From the NCBI GenBank assembly GCA_027310365.1, contig DAIDAY010000007.1, positions 1 to 36,852 on the forward strand: a stretch of DNA of 36,852 nt, read 5' to 3'. This DNA comes from a bacterium. GTDB taxonomy: Bacteria > Patescibacteriota > Minisyncoccia > UBA6257 > GWB1-50-10. A program made the translations under genes and the position numbers. The notes under the pieces were generated by a model, which worked only from the letters and a program-made list of their open reading frames with translations, was not told the origin of the DNA and did not search any database. Shown here piece by piece: positions 31,389 to 36,852 of this stretch (its first letter is position 1; every line of letters starts with the position of its first letter).

Positions 31389-32588
31389 ATGGCGGAAAAA
31401 GAAAAATTTCAAAGGACCAAACCGCATGTGAACGTGGGCACGATCGGCCATGTCGATCATGGGAAGACCACCTTGACGGCGGCCATTACGCACGTCCTTC
31501 ACATGAAGGGTTTGGCCAAAAAGGAGGAAGCGGTCGATCAAATCGACAACGCTCCAGAAGAAAAAGCCCGCGGTATTACCATCGCTTTGCACCACTCGGA
31601 ATATGAGTCGGAAAAGCGCCACTATGCACACATTGACGCTCCGGGACACGCCGATTACATCAAGAACATGATTACCGGCGCCGCCCAGATGGATGGCGCA
31701 ATACTCGTTGTTTCGGCGGCCGACGGCCCAATGCCGCAAACGAGAGAACACATTCTCCTCGCGAGACAGGTCGGTGTACCAGCCATCATTGTCTTCCTGA
31801 ACAAAGTCGACATGGTGGACGATCCGGACCTGATTGATCTTGTCGAATCGGAAGTGAGGGAACTTTTGAAGAAGTATCAGTTTCCCGGCGACCAGACGCC
31901 GGTGATCCGCGGATCTGCGCTCAAGGCATTGGAATCGAAGTCGGCCGACGAAGAAGCGGCAAGGCCGATCCTCGAGTTGGTCAAGGCTCTCGACGAATAC
32001 ATCCCTGAGCCTGTGCGGGACACCGACAAACCGTTCTTGATGCCGATCGAAGACATCTTTTCCATTGAAGGCCGCGGAACAGTCGTTACGGGAAGGGTGG
32101 AACGGGGGAAGGTGAAGGTGAATGATGAAGTTGAAATTATCGGCCTGAAGCCAACGCAAAAAACCGTCGTCACGGGAATAGAAATGTTCCAAAAAATGCT
32201 TGACGAAGGTCAGGCGGGAGACAACGTGGGCGTTTTGCTCCGTGGTCTCAAGAAAGAAGACGTCGAACGCGGCCAGGTTATCGCCAAACCCGGCAGTGTC
32301 ACGCCGCACACTGAATTCTCGGCTGAAGTATACGTCCTTTCCAAAGAAGAGGGGGGCAGGCACACGCCGTTCTTCAAAGGATACAAGCCGCAGTTCTACA
32401 TCAGAACGACGGATGTGACCGGAGAAGTCACGCTTCCCGAAGGAACGGAAATGGTCATGCCGGGTGATACCGTCAGCATCACAATTAAGCTCATTGCCCC
32501 GGTTGCTCTGGAGGAGAAACAACGCTTTGCCATCCGCGAAGGGGGCAAGACGGTCGGCGCCGGTGCAGTCACCAAGATCATTAAATAA
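31389..32588 (+). CDS. tuf: Elongation factor Tu
   Basis: 399-residue GTPase that delivers aminoacyl-tRNA. G1 [10 protein letters not shown]2 [10 protein letters not shown]3 DAPGHADY (E. coli has DCPGHADY), G4 NKVDMVDD and G5 GSALK are intact. Domains 2 and 3 follow with [20 protein letters not shown] and [22 protein letters not shown]. In the switch I region the residues after GITI read ALHHSEYES instead of the common NTAHVEYET. Standard place after fusA, with its own promoter. Confidence 0.97.
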   Translation: MAEKEKFQRTKPHVNVGTIGHVDHGKTTLTAAITHVLHMKGLAKKEEAVDQIDNAPEEKARGITIALHHSEYESEKRHYAHIDAPGHADYIKNMITGAAQMDGAILVVSAADGPMPQTREHILLARQVGVPAIIVFLNKVDMVDDPDLIDLVESEVRELLKKYQFPGDQTPVIRGSALKALESKSADEEAARPILELVKALDEYIPEPVRDTDKPFLMPIEDIFSIEGRGTVVTGRVERGKVKVNDEVEIIGLKPTQKTVVTGIEMFQKMLDEGQAGDNVGVLLRGLKKEDVERGQVIAKPGSVTPHTEFSAEVYVLSKEEGGRHTPFFKGYKPQFYIRTTDVTGEVTLPEGTEMVMPGDTVSITIKLIAPVALEEKQRFAIREGGKTVGAGAVTKIIK

Positions 32589-32625
32589 ACCTATTAGTCC
32601 AATAGTCCTATCGGACCTATCAGTC

Positions 32626-32958
32626 ATGGCTAAAAAAGATTCCGAATCGCAAAAAGGCAGGCTGAGAATCAAAATCAAAGCCTACGATTCCAAGCTCATC
32701 GACAATTCCGTAAAGCAAATTATCGAAACGGTGAAGCGGCAAGGAGGAGACGTGAGGGGCCCCATCCCGTTGCCGACGGAATTCAAGAAGTATACCGTGA
32801 ATCGTTCCACATTCGTACACAAGAAATCGGGTGAACAATTCGAACTCAGGATCCATAAGCGTCTCATGGACATCGTGAATCCGGAGCAGAAAATCATCGA
32901 ATCATTGACCGATTTGAACTTGCCATCGGGAGTGGATGTCGAGATTAAGATGGAATAG
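32626..32958 (+). CDS. rpsJ: 30S ribosomal protein S10
   Basis: 110-residue head protein of the small subunit, also NusE in antitermination. Marks: RLRIKIKAYDSKLIDNSVKQIIETVKRQGGDVRGPIPLPTEFKKYTVNRSTFVHKKSGEQFELRIHKRLMDI. The start is ATG 32626, 37 nt after tuf. No Shine-Dalgarno is evident; the gap is a run of related short units (ctattagtcc, aatagtcctat, cggacctat). It usually opens the S10 ribosomal operon, but here a strong terminator follows directly, so the other ribosomal genes are elsewhere. Confidence 0.93.
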   Translation: MAKKDSESQKGRLRIKIKAYDSKLIDNSVKQIIETVKRQGGDVRGPIPLPTEFKKYTVNRSTFVHKKSGEQFELRIHKRLMDIVNPEQKIIESLTDLNLPSGVDVEIKME

Positions 32959-32976
32959 GGATTCGATTGACCAGAG

Positions 32977-33013
32977 AACCCCCGCCAAGTTCCTGAACTG
33001 GCGGGGGTTTTGG
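32977..33013 (+). terminator. Intrinsic terminator after rpsJ
   Basis: aacccccgcc(a)agtt pairs with aactggcgggggtt (14 bp with one bulged A), loop cctg, followed by tttt. Confidence 0.85.
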
Positions 33014-33379
33014 CTTGCCCTGAGCCGCGTCGAAGAGTGTCTTCGTCCTCCCAGCTCTCGCCCGGAGAGGGGGTCGTCACGCAGCGATAAAAAACCCCGA
33101 TCCCCCGCAGAGACCTCCCTTCACCATCATGCATCCTCGCTCATCGTCATCCGCAGCGGAATATGCGGAGCTTCACCCCGTCGCCTCAAAAATCAGTAGG
33201 TACTGAATTTTGAGGCGAGTTCGGGATTCAAACACAGTCCCAGTCCCAGTTGTTTTCTCGCCTCTTCCTCTTCGCTCGCGAAACTCCGACCTCGCTGCGA
33301 GAGGTTTCGTCAGGGAGAAAGAGACGCTCTGGAGTATGAAAAACCCACCATTGAACCATTACGGTTTATCGCAGAGGAA
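33014..33379 (+). other. Gene-poor stretch with imperfect palindromes
   Basis: No convincing gene. Contents are an 18-bp hairpin (33181-33218, separate entry), then a C/T-rich segment tttctcgcctcttcctc (from 33254) whose complement-like partner agggagaaag (from 33312) and inner cgaaac / gtttcg arms make an imperfect inverted repeat, and the 14-mer attgaaccattacg (33350-33363) shared with the IS ends. A 25-codon frame at 33129-33206 is Ser-rich and runs into the hairpin; it is not supported. Confidence 0.4.
33181..33218. repeat. 18-bp inverted repeat
   Basis: tcgcctcaaaaatcagta and tactgaattttgaggcga flank a 2-nt centre, with one mismatch. No T-run follows, so it is not an obvious terminator. 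It could be a dispersed palindrome or a binding site. Confidence 0.5.
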
Positions 33380-33715
33380 GTGGACTTTGGGCAAATCGTG
33401 GGCGAGACAATCTATGTCGAAACTCACGAAAAAGACGACATCGTCTATGCTCAGAGGCCGAACCGATTTGGCCTGACGAGATTCGTAAGAAATCGTCAGG
33501 CCGAGCCGTGCAGTACGGTAACGGTGTGCCTCAACAAGGCGAGGAACGGCAAATACTATGTTCTAGCTACCGCCTTTGTGGGGCGCAGGGCTCCGGCAGA
33601 GCCGTGGGATACCGAATGCGCAACAGAGCAATCCGTACCATTCTGGAATACTCACGCACTTGTATGGGGCAAAGAAACGGTGATGCCCGGCACAACGAAT
33701 CGGTGTCCGTGGTAA
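33380..33715 (+). CDS. Conserved-looking small protein of unknown function
   Basis: 111 residues from GTG 33380, not recognised. No signal peptide or transmembrane helix. It has a charged first part (GETIYVETHEKDDIVYAQRP) and a core STVTVCLNKARNGKYYVLATAFVG, then RAPAEPWDTECA and FWNTHALVW. This strand-rich pattern ending in PEPWD-like and HALVW motifs reminds me of small CPR proteins with an RNase-toxin-like fold, but I cannot name a family. The frame stays open upstream with sensible sequence (YEKPTIEPLRFIAEEV), so the true start may be a CTG at 33329 after GGGAGA; no ATG is available. Followed by two small genes with good Shine-Dalgarno sites. Confidence 0.55.
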   Translation: MDFGQIVGETIYVETHEKDDIVYAQRPNRFGLTRFVRNRQAEPCSTVTVCLNKARNGKYYVLATAFVGRRAPAEPWDTECATEQSVPFWNTHALVWGKETVMPGTTNRCPW

Positions 33716-33766
33716 AACCTCAACCACGCCCAAGGGATAAACCCAGGGGCACGAAAGGAGAAAGAA

Positions 33767-33904
33767 ATGGAAAAGTACAATATCGCGCGGGACAACGGTC
33801 GCAACGGATCGGCAGCGACACTCCGGGCCGAGATCAACCTCGGTCTGAAGAAGGGATATGACGGCTTCTTGCAGGAGAAAGCGGAAGTCATCACCTTTCA
33901 CTAA
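33767..33904 (+). CDS. 45-residue protein of unknown function
   Basis: Begins MEKYNIARDNGRNGSAATLR and ends QEKAEVITFH. A strong Shine-Dalgarno aaaggag (33754-33760) is 6 nt before the ATG, better than for most genes here. Hydrophilic, no membrane segment. Lies between two other unknown small genes (51 nt after the first, 28 nt before the next), consistent with one transcript ending at the terminator at 34327. The RBS and context support a real gene; function unknown. Confidence 0.55.
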   Translation: MEKYNIARDNGRNGSAATLRAEINLGLKKGYDGFLQEKAEVITFH

Positions 33905-33932
33905 ACCAAAAACCAATCACCCTGGAGGTTTT

Positions 33933-34307
33933 ATGCAAAGAGAAGCAAAGGTTACGGCATATTCTCAGCCCCAAGTTCTCAGAAACGAGATGGAAGGCCA
34001 GAATATGACACACGGCAAGACGATCCGCGCTGATATTTCCAATGTAAGAGTCGGCGAATCAATAATTCAGTCCGGCAAAACACACACCAAGGAAACGACG
34101 GTGTTCTTCTGTGACATCGGAGAGATCGGCGTGAAGGAAACCATTCGGGACGGTGATGACGGCAGACTCCCTGATGACGTATCAGTACAGGGACTTGTCG
34201 TAGATCACTTCGGATTTTTCGATCTGAAGAACGTACTCATCTCGTCAAACGGGACAATTAATGTCACCGTCGACGAGAAATCCGAGCTCGTCCCCGTCGA
34301 AGCCTGA
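33933..34307 (+). CDS. 124-residue protein of unknown function
   Basis: Starts MQREAKVTAYSQPQVLRNEM with GGAGG (33924-33928) at proper distance. No signal peptide. Sequence is mixed polar with several predicted strands (TTVFFCDIGEIGVKETIRDGDD, VSVQGLVVDHFGFFDLKNVLISSNGTINVTVD) and one cysteine. It contains no recognisable motif. The longer in-frame start at 33858 would overlap the 45-residue gene and lacks an RBS. Last gene of the small cluster; an intrinsic terminator follows 20 nt after the stop. Confidence 0.65.
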   Translation: MQREAKVTAYSQPQVLRNEMEGQNMTHGKTIRADISNVRVGESIIQSGKTHTKETTVFFCDIGEIGVKETIRDGDDGRLPDDVSVQGLVVDHFGFFDLKNVLISSNGTINVTVDEKSELVPVEA

Positions 34308-34326
34308 AGCGTACTACTTATAGAGC

Positions 34327-34358
34327 GCCGGAGAGATCATTTCCTCTCCGGCCGTTTT
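34327..34358 (+). terminator. Intrinsic terminator of the small-gene cluster
   Basis: gccggagag (34327-34335) pairs with ctctccggc (34344-34352), followed by cgtttt. Confidence 0.8.
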
Positions 34359-34381
34359 CATTTGACTTACAGATGAAAAAG

Positions 34382-34416
34382 AATAAAAACGCCCGCTTCT
34401 GGCGGGTGTTTTTATT
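34382..34416. terminator. Bidirectional terminator
   Basis: aataaaaacgcccgc and gcgggtgtttttatt around ttctg, with A-run and T-run arms. It serves the minus-strand cold-shock gene that ends at 34431 and backs up the plus-strand terminator. Confidence 0.8.
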
Positions 34417-34430
34417 CAGAGAGATTGAGC

Positions 34431-34628
34431 TTAGGCGCGCTTTACATTAGTCGCAGCCGGGCCCTTGTCGGTGCTGATGACATCGAAGGTGACGGCATCG
34501 CCGACCCTCAAATCATCGAACATGACTCCCTGCAGCTCTTTGGAGTGGAAGAAAAGATCCTTCTGCTCGCCTTCGCGAGAGATGAAACCGAATCCTCGAT
34601 CCATAAGCTTAGCAATTTTTCCGTTCAT
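34431..34628 (-). CDS. Cold-shock domain protein (CspA family)
   Basis: 65-residue single-stranded nucleic-acid-binding OB-fold protein, RNA chaperone. The RNP1 motif is GFGFIS (K-x-x-D-RGFGFISREGEQKDLFFH), with RNP2 as DLFFHSKEL. The rest is VGDAVTFDVISTDKGPAATNVKRA, full family length. It has its own promoter and terminator. The ATG directly follows the stop of a 10-codon upstream ORF with a strong Shine-Dalgarno, while the Csp start itself has only a weak one, so translation is probably coupled. Confidence 0.95.
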   Translation of the reverse strand: MNGKIAKLMDRGFGFISREGEQKDLFFHSKELQGVMFDDLRVGDAVTFDVISTDKGPAATNVKRA

Positions 34629-34661
34629 TTATTTGCTTAACTTCTTCAGAAACTCGACCAT
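34629..34661 (-). CDS. 10-codon upstream ORF coupled to the cold-shock gene
   Basis: Reads MVEFLKKLSK and stops; the TAA abuts the Csp ATG (TAAATG). An AGGAGA just upstream is the best ribosome site in this transcript. It may be a leader peptide that loads ribosomes for Csp by termination-reinitiation. Confidence 0.5.
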   Translation of the reverse strand: MVEFLKKLSK

Positions 34662-34684
34662 GTCTCCTCATCGCATTGTATTGT

Positions 34685-34713
34685 AAGGTATCAGCTATAT
34701 AACTTTTTGTCAA
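34685..34713 (-). promoter_or_regulatory. Promoter of the cold-shock gene
   Basis: On the minus strand TTGACA (complement of 34708-34713), 17-nt spacer, TACCTT (complement of 34685-34690). Expected 5' leader of about 50 nt including the upstream ORF. Confidence 0.5.
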
Positions 34714-34723
34714 TAGCCGCGTA

Positions 34724-34984
34724 ATGGATGAGGGATGGTACGCTCCGGGAGGCCACACGGTCGTGCGGGCCGATCAAAAGATCAAAGCCGTCGTGGCAGT
34801 GTCGATTTTGGCAAAAGTGAGGCGGGACGGGTACATGAAAAAACTTTCCGTGGAGTATCCGGTCTACGGATTCGAGAAACATGTCGGCTACGGCACCCGC
34901 GCACACATCGCGGCAATCAAGAAGCACGGGTTGAGTCCCGTGCACCGGAAAACGTTCTGCAAGTTCGTGGCGGACCGGCAATAA
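34724..34984 (+). pseudogene. rnhB: Truncated ribonuclease HII (C-terminal ~86 residues)
   Basis: Shows the RNase HII C-terminus: ADQKIKAVVAVSILAKVRRDGYM, YPVYGFEKHVGYGTRAHIAAI, SPVHRKTFCKF. The N-terminal half with the first catalytic residues (DEAGRG motif) is missing. An in-frame stop lies at 34700-34702, so the gene cannot extend upstream, where the divergent cold-shock promoter now lies. RNase HII removes RNA from RNA-DNA hybrids; this piece alone cannot be active. A full copy should exist elsewhere if the function is retained. Confidence 0.8.
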
Positions 34985-35004
34985 ACTTTCCCGCCTCCTG
35001 CCTC

Positions 35005-35153
35005 GGAAACAGAAAAACACCTCCTCGCTCTTCGTCGGAATTAAGCCGCAAAATATCGAACTCAACCTCGGTTTCATTAATGAAACCATCGGGATTCACA
35101 CAGGCGATATTTTGTTCACTCCTTCCTCATCGCTCGGGTGTTTTTCTGTTTCC
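35005..35153. repeat. Nested perfect inverted repeats (149 bp)
   Basis: Three perfect pairs are nested about one centre. Outer: ggaaacagaaaaacacc (35005-35021) with ggtgtttttctgtttcc (35137-35153), 17 bp. Middle: caaaatatcg (35049-35058) with cgatattttg (35105-35114). Inner: an 18-bp palindrome ggtttcattaatgaaacc (35070-35087). The spacers between arms do not pair. No ORF is seen here. It may be a MITE-like element, or a structured RNA after the rnhB fragment. Confidence 0.65.
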
Positions 35154-35222
35154 TCAGAAGTCGGCTCGAGAGCTTATTGCCGGCCCTTGGTTTTACTGGG
35201 GTAGTGTTGCGAGGAGGGTTCT

Positions 35223-35252
35223 TTGCAGGAAGGGAGTTAGCGATGTTATGAT
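35223..35252 (+). promoter_or_regulatory. Promoter of the membrane-anchored protein gene
   Basis: TTGCAG (35223-35228), 18-nt spacer, TATGAT (35247-35252), then 9 nt to the GTG start at 35262, again leaderless or nearly so. Confidence 0.5.
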
Positions 35253-35261
35253 ACATTTACT

Positions 35262-36269
35262 GTGGAATGGAAAAAAGGATTTGCGAATCTGACAATCACC
35301 TTGATTATTTTAGGATTGATTTTTATCGGTGTTGGAGTTTTGTACTTAGTGCAAAAGCCATCTATTGCTCCGAGGCAGGGGATTACGAATTCAAAAACAC
35401 TAACTGAGTCGACAAGCGGGAATATGATTTTGAAGACGTACGCGAACACGCAGTATGGTTACACTTTTCAGTACCCTGCTTCCTGGGTATTGGTAGACAC
35501 TACTGCTCCAGATAAAATCACCGTGAGTTCTCATGGTTGTACCCTCTCTGTTTCCGTCTTGCCACTTCGGGTGCTGGGGACAATAGGAAATGGCTCAGGT
35601 ATTCAAATCCCAACGACCTGTGCCGTTTCTTCTACGGTGAATAGCTATGCTGCAAAGGTAATAAATTGTAATGAAAAGAACGTTGCATCCACCTGGGACG
35701 GTTATTATATTCAGAGAGAAGGCTACACATTAAAGATTTTCCCGTCGGATCAAAATTCTTTTAATACTACCGGTACGTCACCCATGGTGGGTTCTGTGGG
35801 TTGCGGTCCGACTTTTGATCAAATTATTTCTACACTCGCTTTCAATTCAGGGTTGAAAACTTATCGAGATGTTATCTACGGATTTGCTTTTGAGTACCCA
35901 ACGAATTTTACGCTGCAGAAGATCAGTACAAGTTCCATAATATTTTATCCTCAGCCTCAACCCATTGAGTTTGGGCCGTATCTCCGCGTCAGCGTAATGG
36001 GGGCAACTTCGAGTGATTTAACAAGTATCGCCAAAGATACTCTTGGTGATAGTTTGCTTTCTTACGATTATCAAATAATCAATGATAGAAACTGGCTTCA
36101 TCTAAGCGCGAGTGAGTATGGTGCTGACTTTAGTAGCAAAGTTGAAAACGAATACTATTGGACGCGGGTTGGTGGTTCAAATATTCTCACGATGCAATAT
36201 GGGAAATACGACGATCACGGCGGAGAATATATGGCAATTATCAATTCCCTGGTAACATCTGTACCGTAG
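35262..36269 (+). CDS. Membrane-anchored extracytoplasmic protein, two PsbP-like repeats
   Basis: 335 residues from a GTG start (no ATG fits). One N-terminal transmembrane anchor (LTITLIILGLIFIGVGVLYLV, about residues 10-30), then an outside domain. It has two related units, each opening with an aromatic motif (TQYGYTFQYPASWVLV at ~62 and VIYGFAFEYPTNFTLQ at ~208) followed by strands; this YGFxFEYP pattern is typical of PsbP/MOG1-like folds in CPR surface proteins. Four cysteines in the first unit could form disulfides. Codon use is AT-richer than the neighbours. Function unknown. Confidence 0.75.
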   Translation: MEWKKGFANLTITLIILGLIFIGVGVLYLVQKPSIAPRQGITNSKTLTESTSGNMILKTYANTQYGYTFQYPASWVLVDTTAPDKITVSSHGCTLSVSVLPLRVLGTIGNGSGIQIPTTCAVSSTVNSYAAKVINCNEKNVASTWDGYYIQREGYTLKIFPSDQNSFNTTGTSPMVGSVGCGPTFDQIISTLAFNSGLKTYRDVIYGFAFEYPTNFTLQKISTSSIIFYPQPQPIEFGPYLRVSVMGATSSDLTSIAKDTLGDSLLSYDYQIINDRNWLHLSASEYGADFSSKVENEYYWTRVGGSNILTMQYGKYDDHGGEYMAIINSLVTSVP

Positions 36270-36299
36270 GTTGTAGGAATTTGATTTTTGATACCAAAA

Positions 36300-36332
36300 C
36301 AGGAAACAAAAGCCGCAGCTTCCGCTGCGGCT
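36300..36332 (-). terminator. Intrinsic terminator of rnpB
   Basis: agccgcagc (36311-36319) and gctgcggct (36324-36332) with loop ttcc; on the minus strand followed by tttgttt. Confidence 0.8.
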
Positions 36333-36685
36333 GGAGTATTTCGTAAGCGGGATTCTGTTCCGCCTCGCGGCGGCGCGACAATCTGTCTGGGCCTTCGATT
36401 ACTCTCGGGCTCGTGCGGCGCTCCTCGGATTTCTCCAAGGCACGGCCTTGCACCCCGTAAGGATTTAGCCGTTTCACCTCCGCTTTTTTGTCCCTATGGC
36501 GGAGTTAAGCCAGCGAGCTTGGGATTGGGCTTTCCCGGACCTTTCAGCCCGAGACGTCACTGCTCGCACCTCTATTCTTTCGAACGACGGCTGTTAGCCG
36601 CTACGTTTGATCCGGCAACGCCAGATCAGGTGTCCCGACTTTCCTCCCCAATCTTGCCATTGGGGCTGTCGCTTGAAATACTCTA
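36333..36685 (-). ncRNA. rnpB: RNase P RNA
   Basis: Catalytic RNA that removes 5' leaders from pre-tRNAs. Read on the minus strand: the P1 stem gagtatttc / gaaatactc joins the two ends (36675-36683 and 36334-36342). The 5' conserved block is gGAGGAAAGTC, and near the 3' end come agacagat and ACAGAA followed by GCTTAC, which are universally conserved RNase P positions. Length about 350 nt, type A-like. It has a promoter upstream and a terminator right after the 3' end. Confidence 0.93.
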
Positions 36686-36691
36686 AGCAAT

Positions 36692-36720
36692 AAAATACCA
36701 CTTTTTACTTGTTTTATCAA
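36692..36720 (-). promoter_or_regulatory. rnpB promoter
   Basis: On the minus strand TTGATA (complement of 36715-36720), 17-nt spacer, TATTTT (complement of 36692-36697). Transcription would start about 7 nt later, at the 5' end of the RNA. The IS end is 5 bp upstream of the -35. Confidence 0.7.
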
Positions 36721-36725
36721 GAGTT

Positions 36726-36852
36726 CGTAATGGTTCAATAGCTTGGAAACACTGGAGGGTTAGAATATGGGTATGTACGAAACAAACAAAAGGTTGCTCC
36801 GCCTCCGGATGGAAGCGGTCCGGATGGTCCGGGCAGGGTACGGGGTCAGGGA
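36726..36852 (+). mobile_element. IS481-type insertion sequence, copy 2 (cut by window end)
   Basis: From cgtaatgg at 36726 onward, all 127 visible bases match the corresponding end of copy 1 (27851 downward) apart from one substitution in the untranslated part. The terminal repeat is 36726-36751. The near-identity points to recent transposition. Confidence 0.9.
36767..36852 (+). CDS. IS481-family transposase, N-terminal part (3' end outside window)
   Basis: Starts MGMYETNKRLLRLRMEAVRM, with the first 86 nt identical to the transposase gene of copy 1; the window ends within the helix-turn-helix region. The gene points away from rnpB. Confidence 0.9.
   Translation, partial: MGMYETNKRLLRLRMEAVRMVRAGYGVR

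Noticed and set aside
33129-33206. 25-codon frame (MHPRSSSSAAEYAEL...)
   Set aside because: No ribosome site, ends inside a hairpin, low-complexity serine run; likely chance.
33205-33245. tRNA-like segment on the minus strand (tttgaatcccgaactcgcc)
   Set aside because: It resembles a T-arm followed by an acceptor strand, but the arms around the putative T-loop do not pair and no D-arm or anticodon arm can be drawn; it belongs to the inverted repeat at 33181-33218.

Overview
The window looks like part of a chromosome from an uncultivated Candidate Phyla Radiation (Patescibacteria) bacterium, probably from the Parcubacteria side. This is inferred from compact gene spacing, many short proteins of CPR type (a DUF5652 membrane protein, a DUF763 protein, several unknowns), an S12 with extra residues near its N-terminus, a short SecD/SecF pair, and a Cas12a system next to housekeeping genes. 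No rRNA or tRNA gene is visible, so the taxonomy rests on protein character only.

Left part (1-6222, + strand): the 3' end of an NRAMP metal transporter, hisS, a family-4-like uracil-DNA glycosylase that has lost every cysteine, a broken TPR gene on the minus strand, a DUF763 protein and a UvrD/PcrA-type helicase.

CRISPR region (6223-13041): a complete type V-A locus, cas12a-cas4-cas1-cas2, then an array of eight identical 36-nt repeats and seven short (25-26 nt) spacers. cas12a is preceded by an extended -10 promoter and a folded leader of about 115 nt. Its long closing stem and a downstream intrinsic terminator compete for the same bases, which is the layout of a riboswitch or attenuator. 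The array leader carries an inverted, partial copy of the repeat and a perfect inverted repeat next to the first repeat. Cas12a has two extra CxxC pairs beside its RuvC motifs. Cas4 has lost expected Fe-S cysteines.

Middle (13087-26813): a glutaredoxin plus MacA/MacB-type efflux operon behind a consensus promoter; a large unknown minus-strand protein; DUF5652; Bcp peroxiredoxin overlapping an FAD-linked oxidase; a tRNA-guanine transglycosylase with about 50 extra in-frame residues in hairpin-rich sequence; a secreted M23 peptidase; a membrane-anchored protein on the minus strand; and secD-secF.

Right part (26814-36852): an IS481-type insertion sequence immediately upstream of the str operon (rpsL, rpsG, fusA, tuf, rpsJ); a cluster of three unknown small genes; a cold-shock gene with a 10-codon upstream ORF ending exactly at its start; a truncated RNase HII gene; a nested inverted-repeat element; a membrane-anchored protein; rnpB (RNase P RNA) on the minus strand; and the start of a second, nearly identical IS copy cut by the window end. 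Both IS copies end exactly 5 bp before the -35 box of the neighbouring gene (rpsL, rnpB).

A window-wide theme is promoters whose -10 box lies only 5-9 nt from the start codon, which predicts leaderless mRNAs. Another is a set of dispersed imperfect palindromes in intergenic DNA and possibly once inside a gene.
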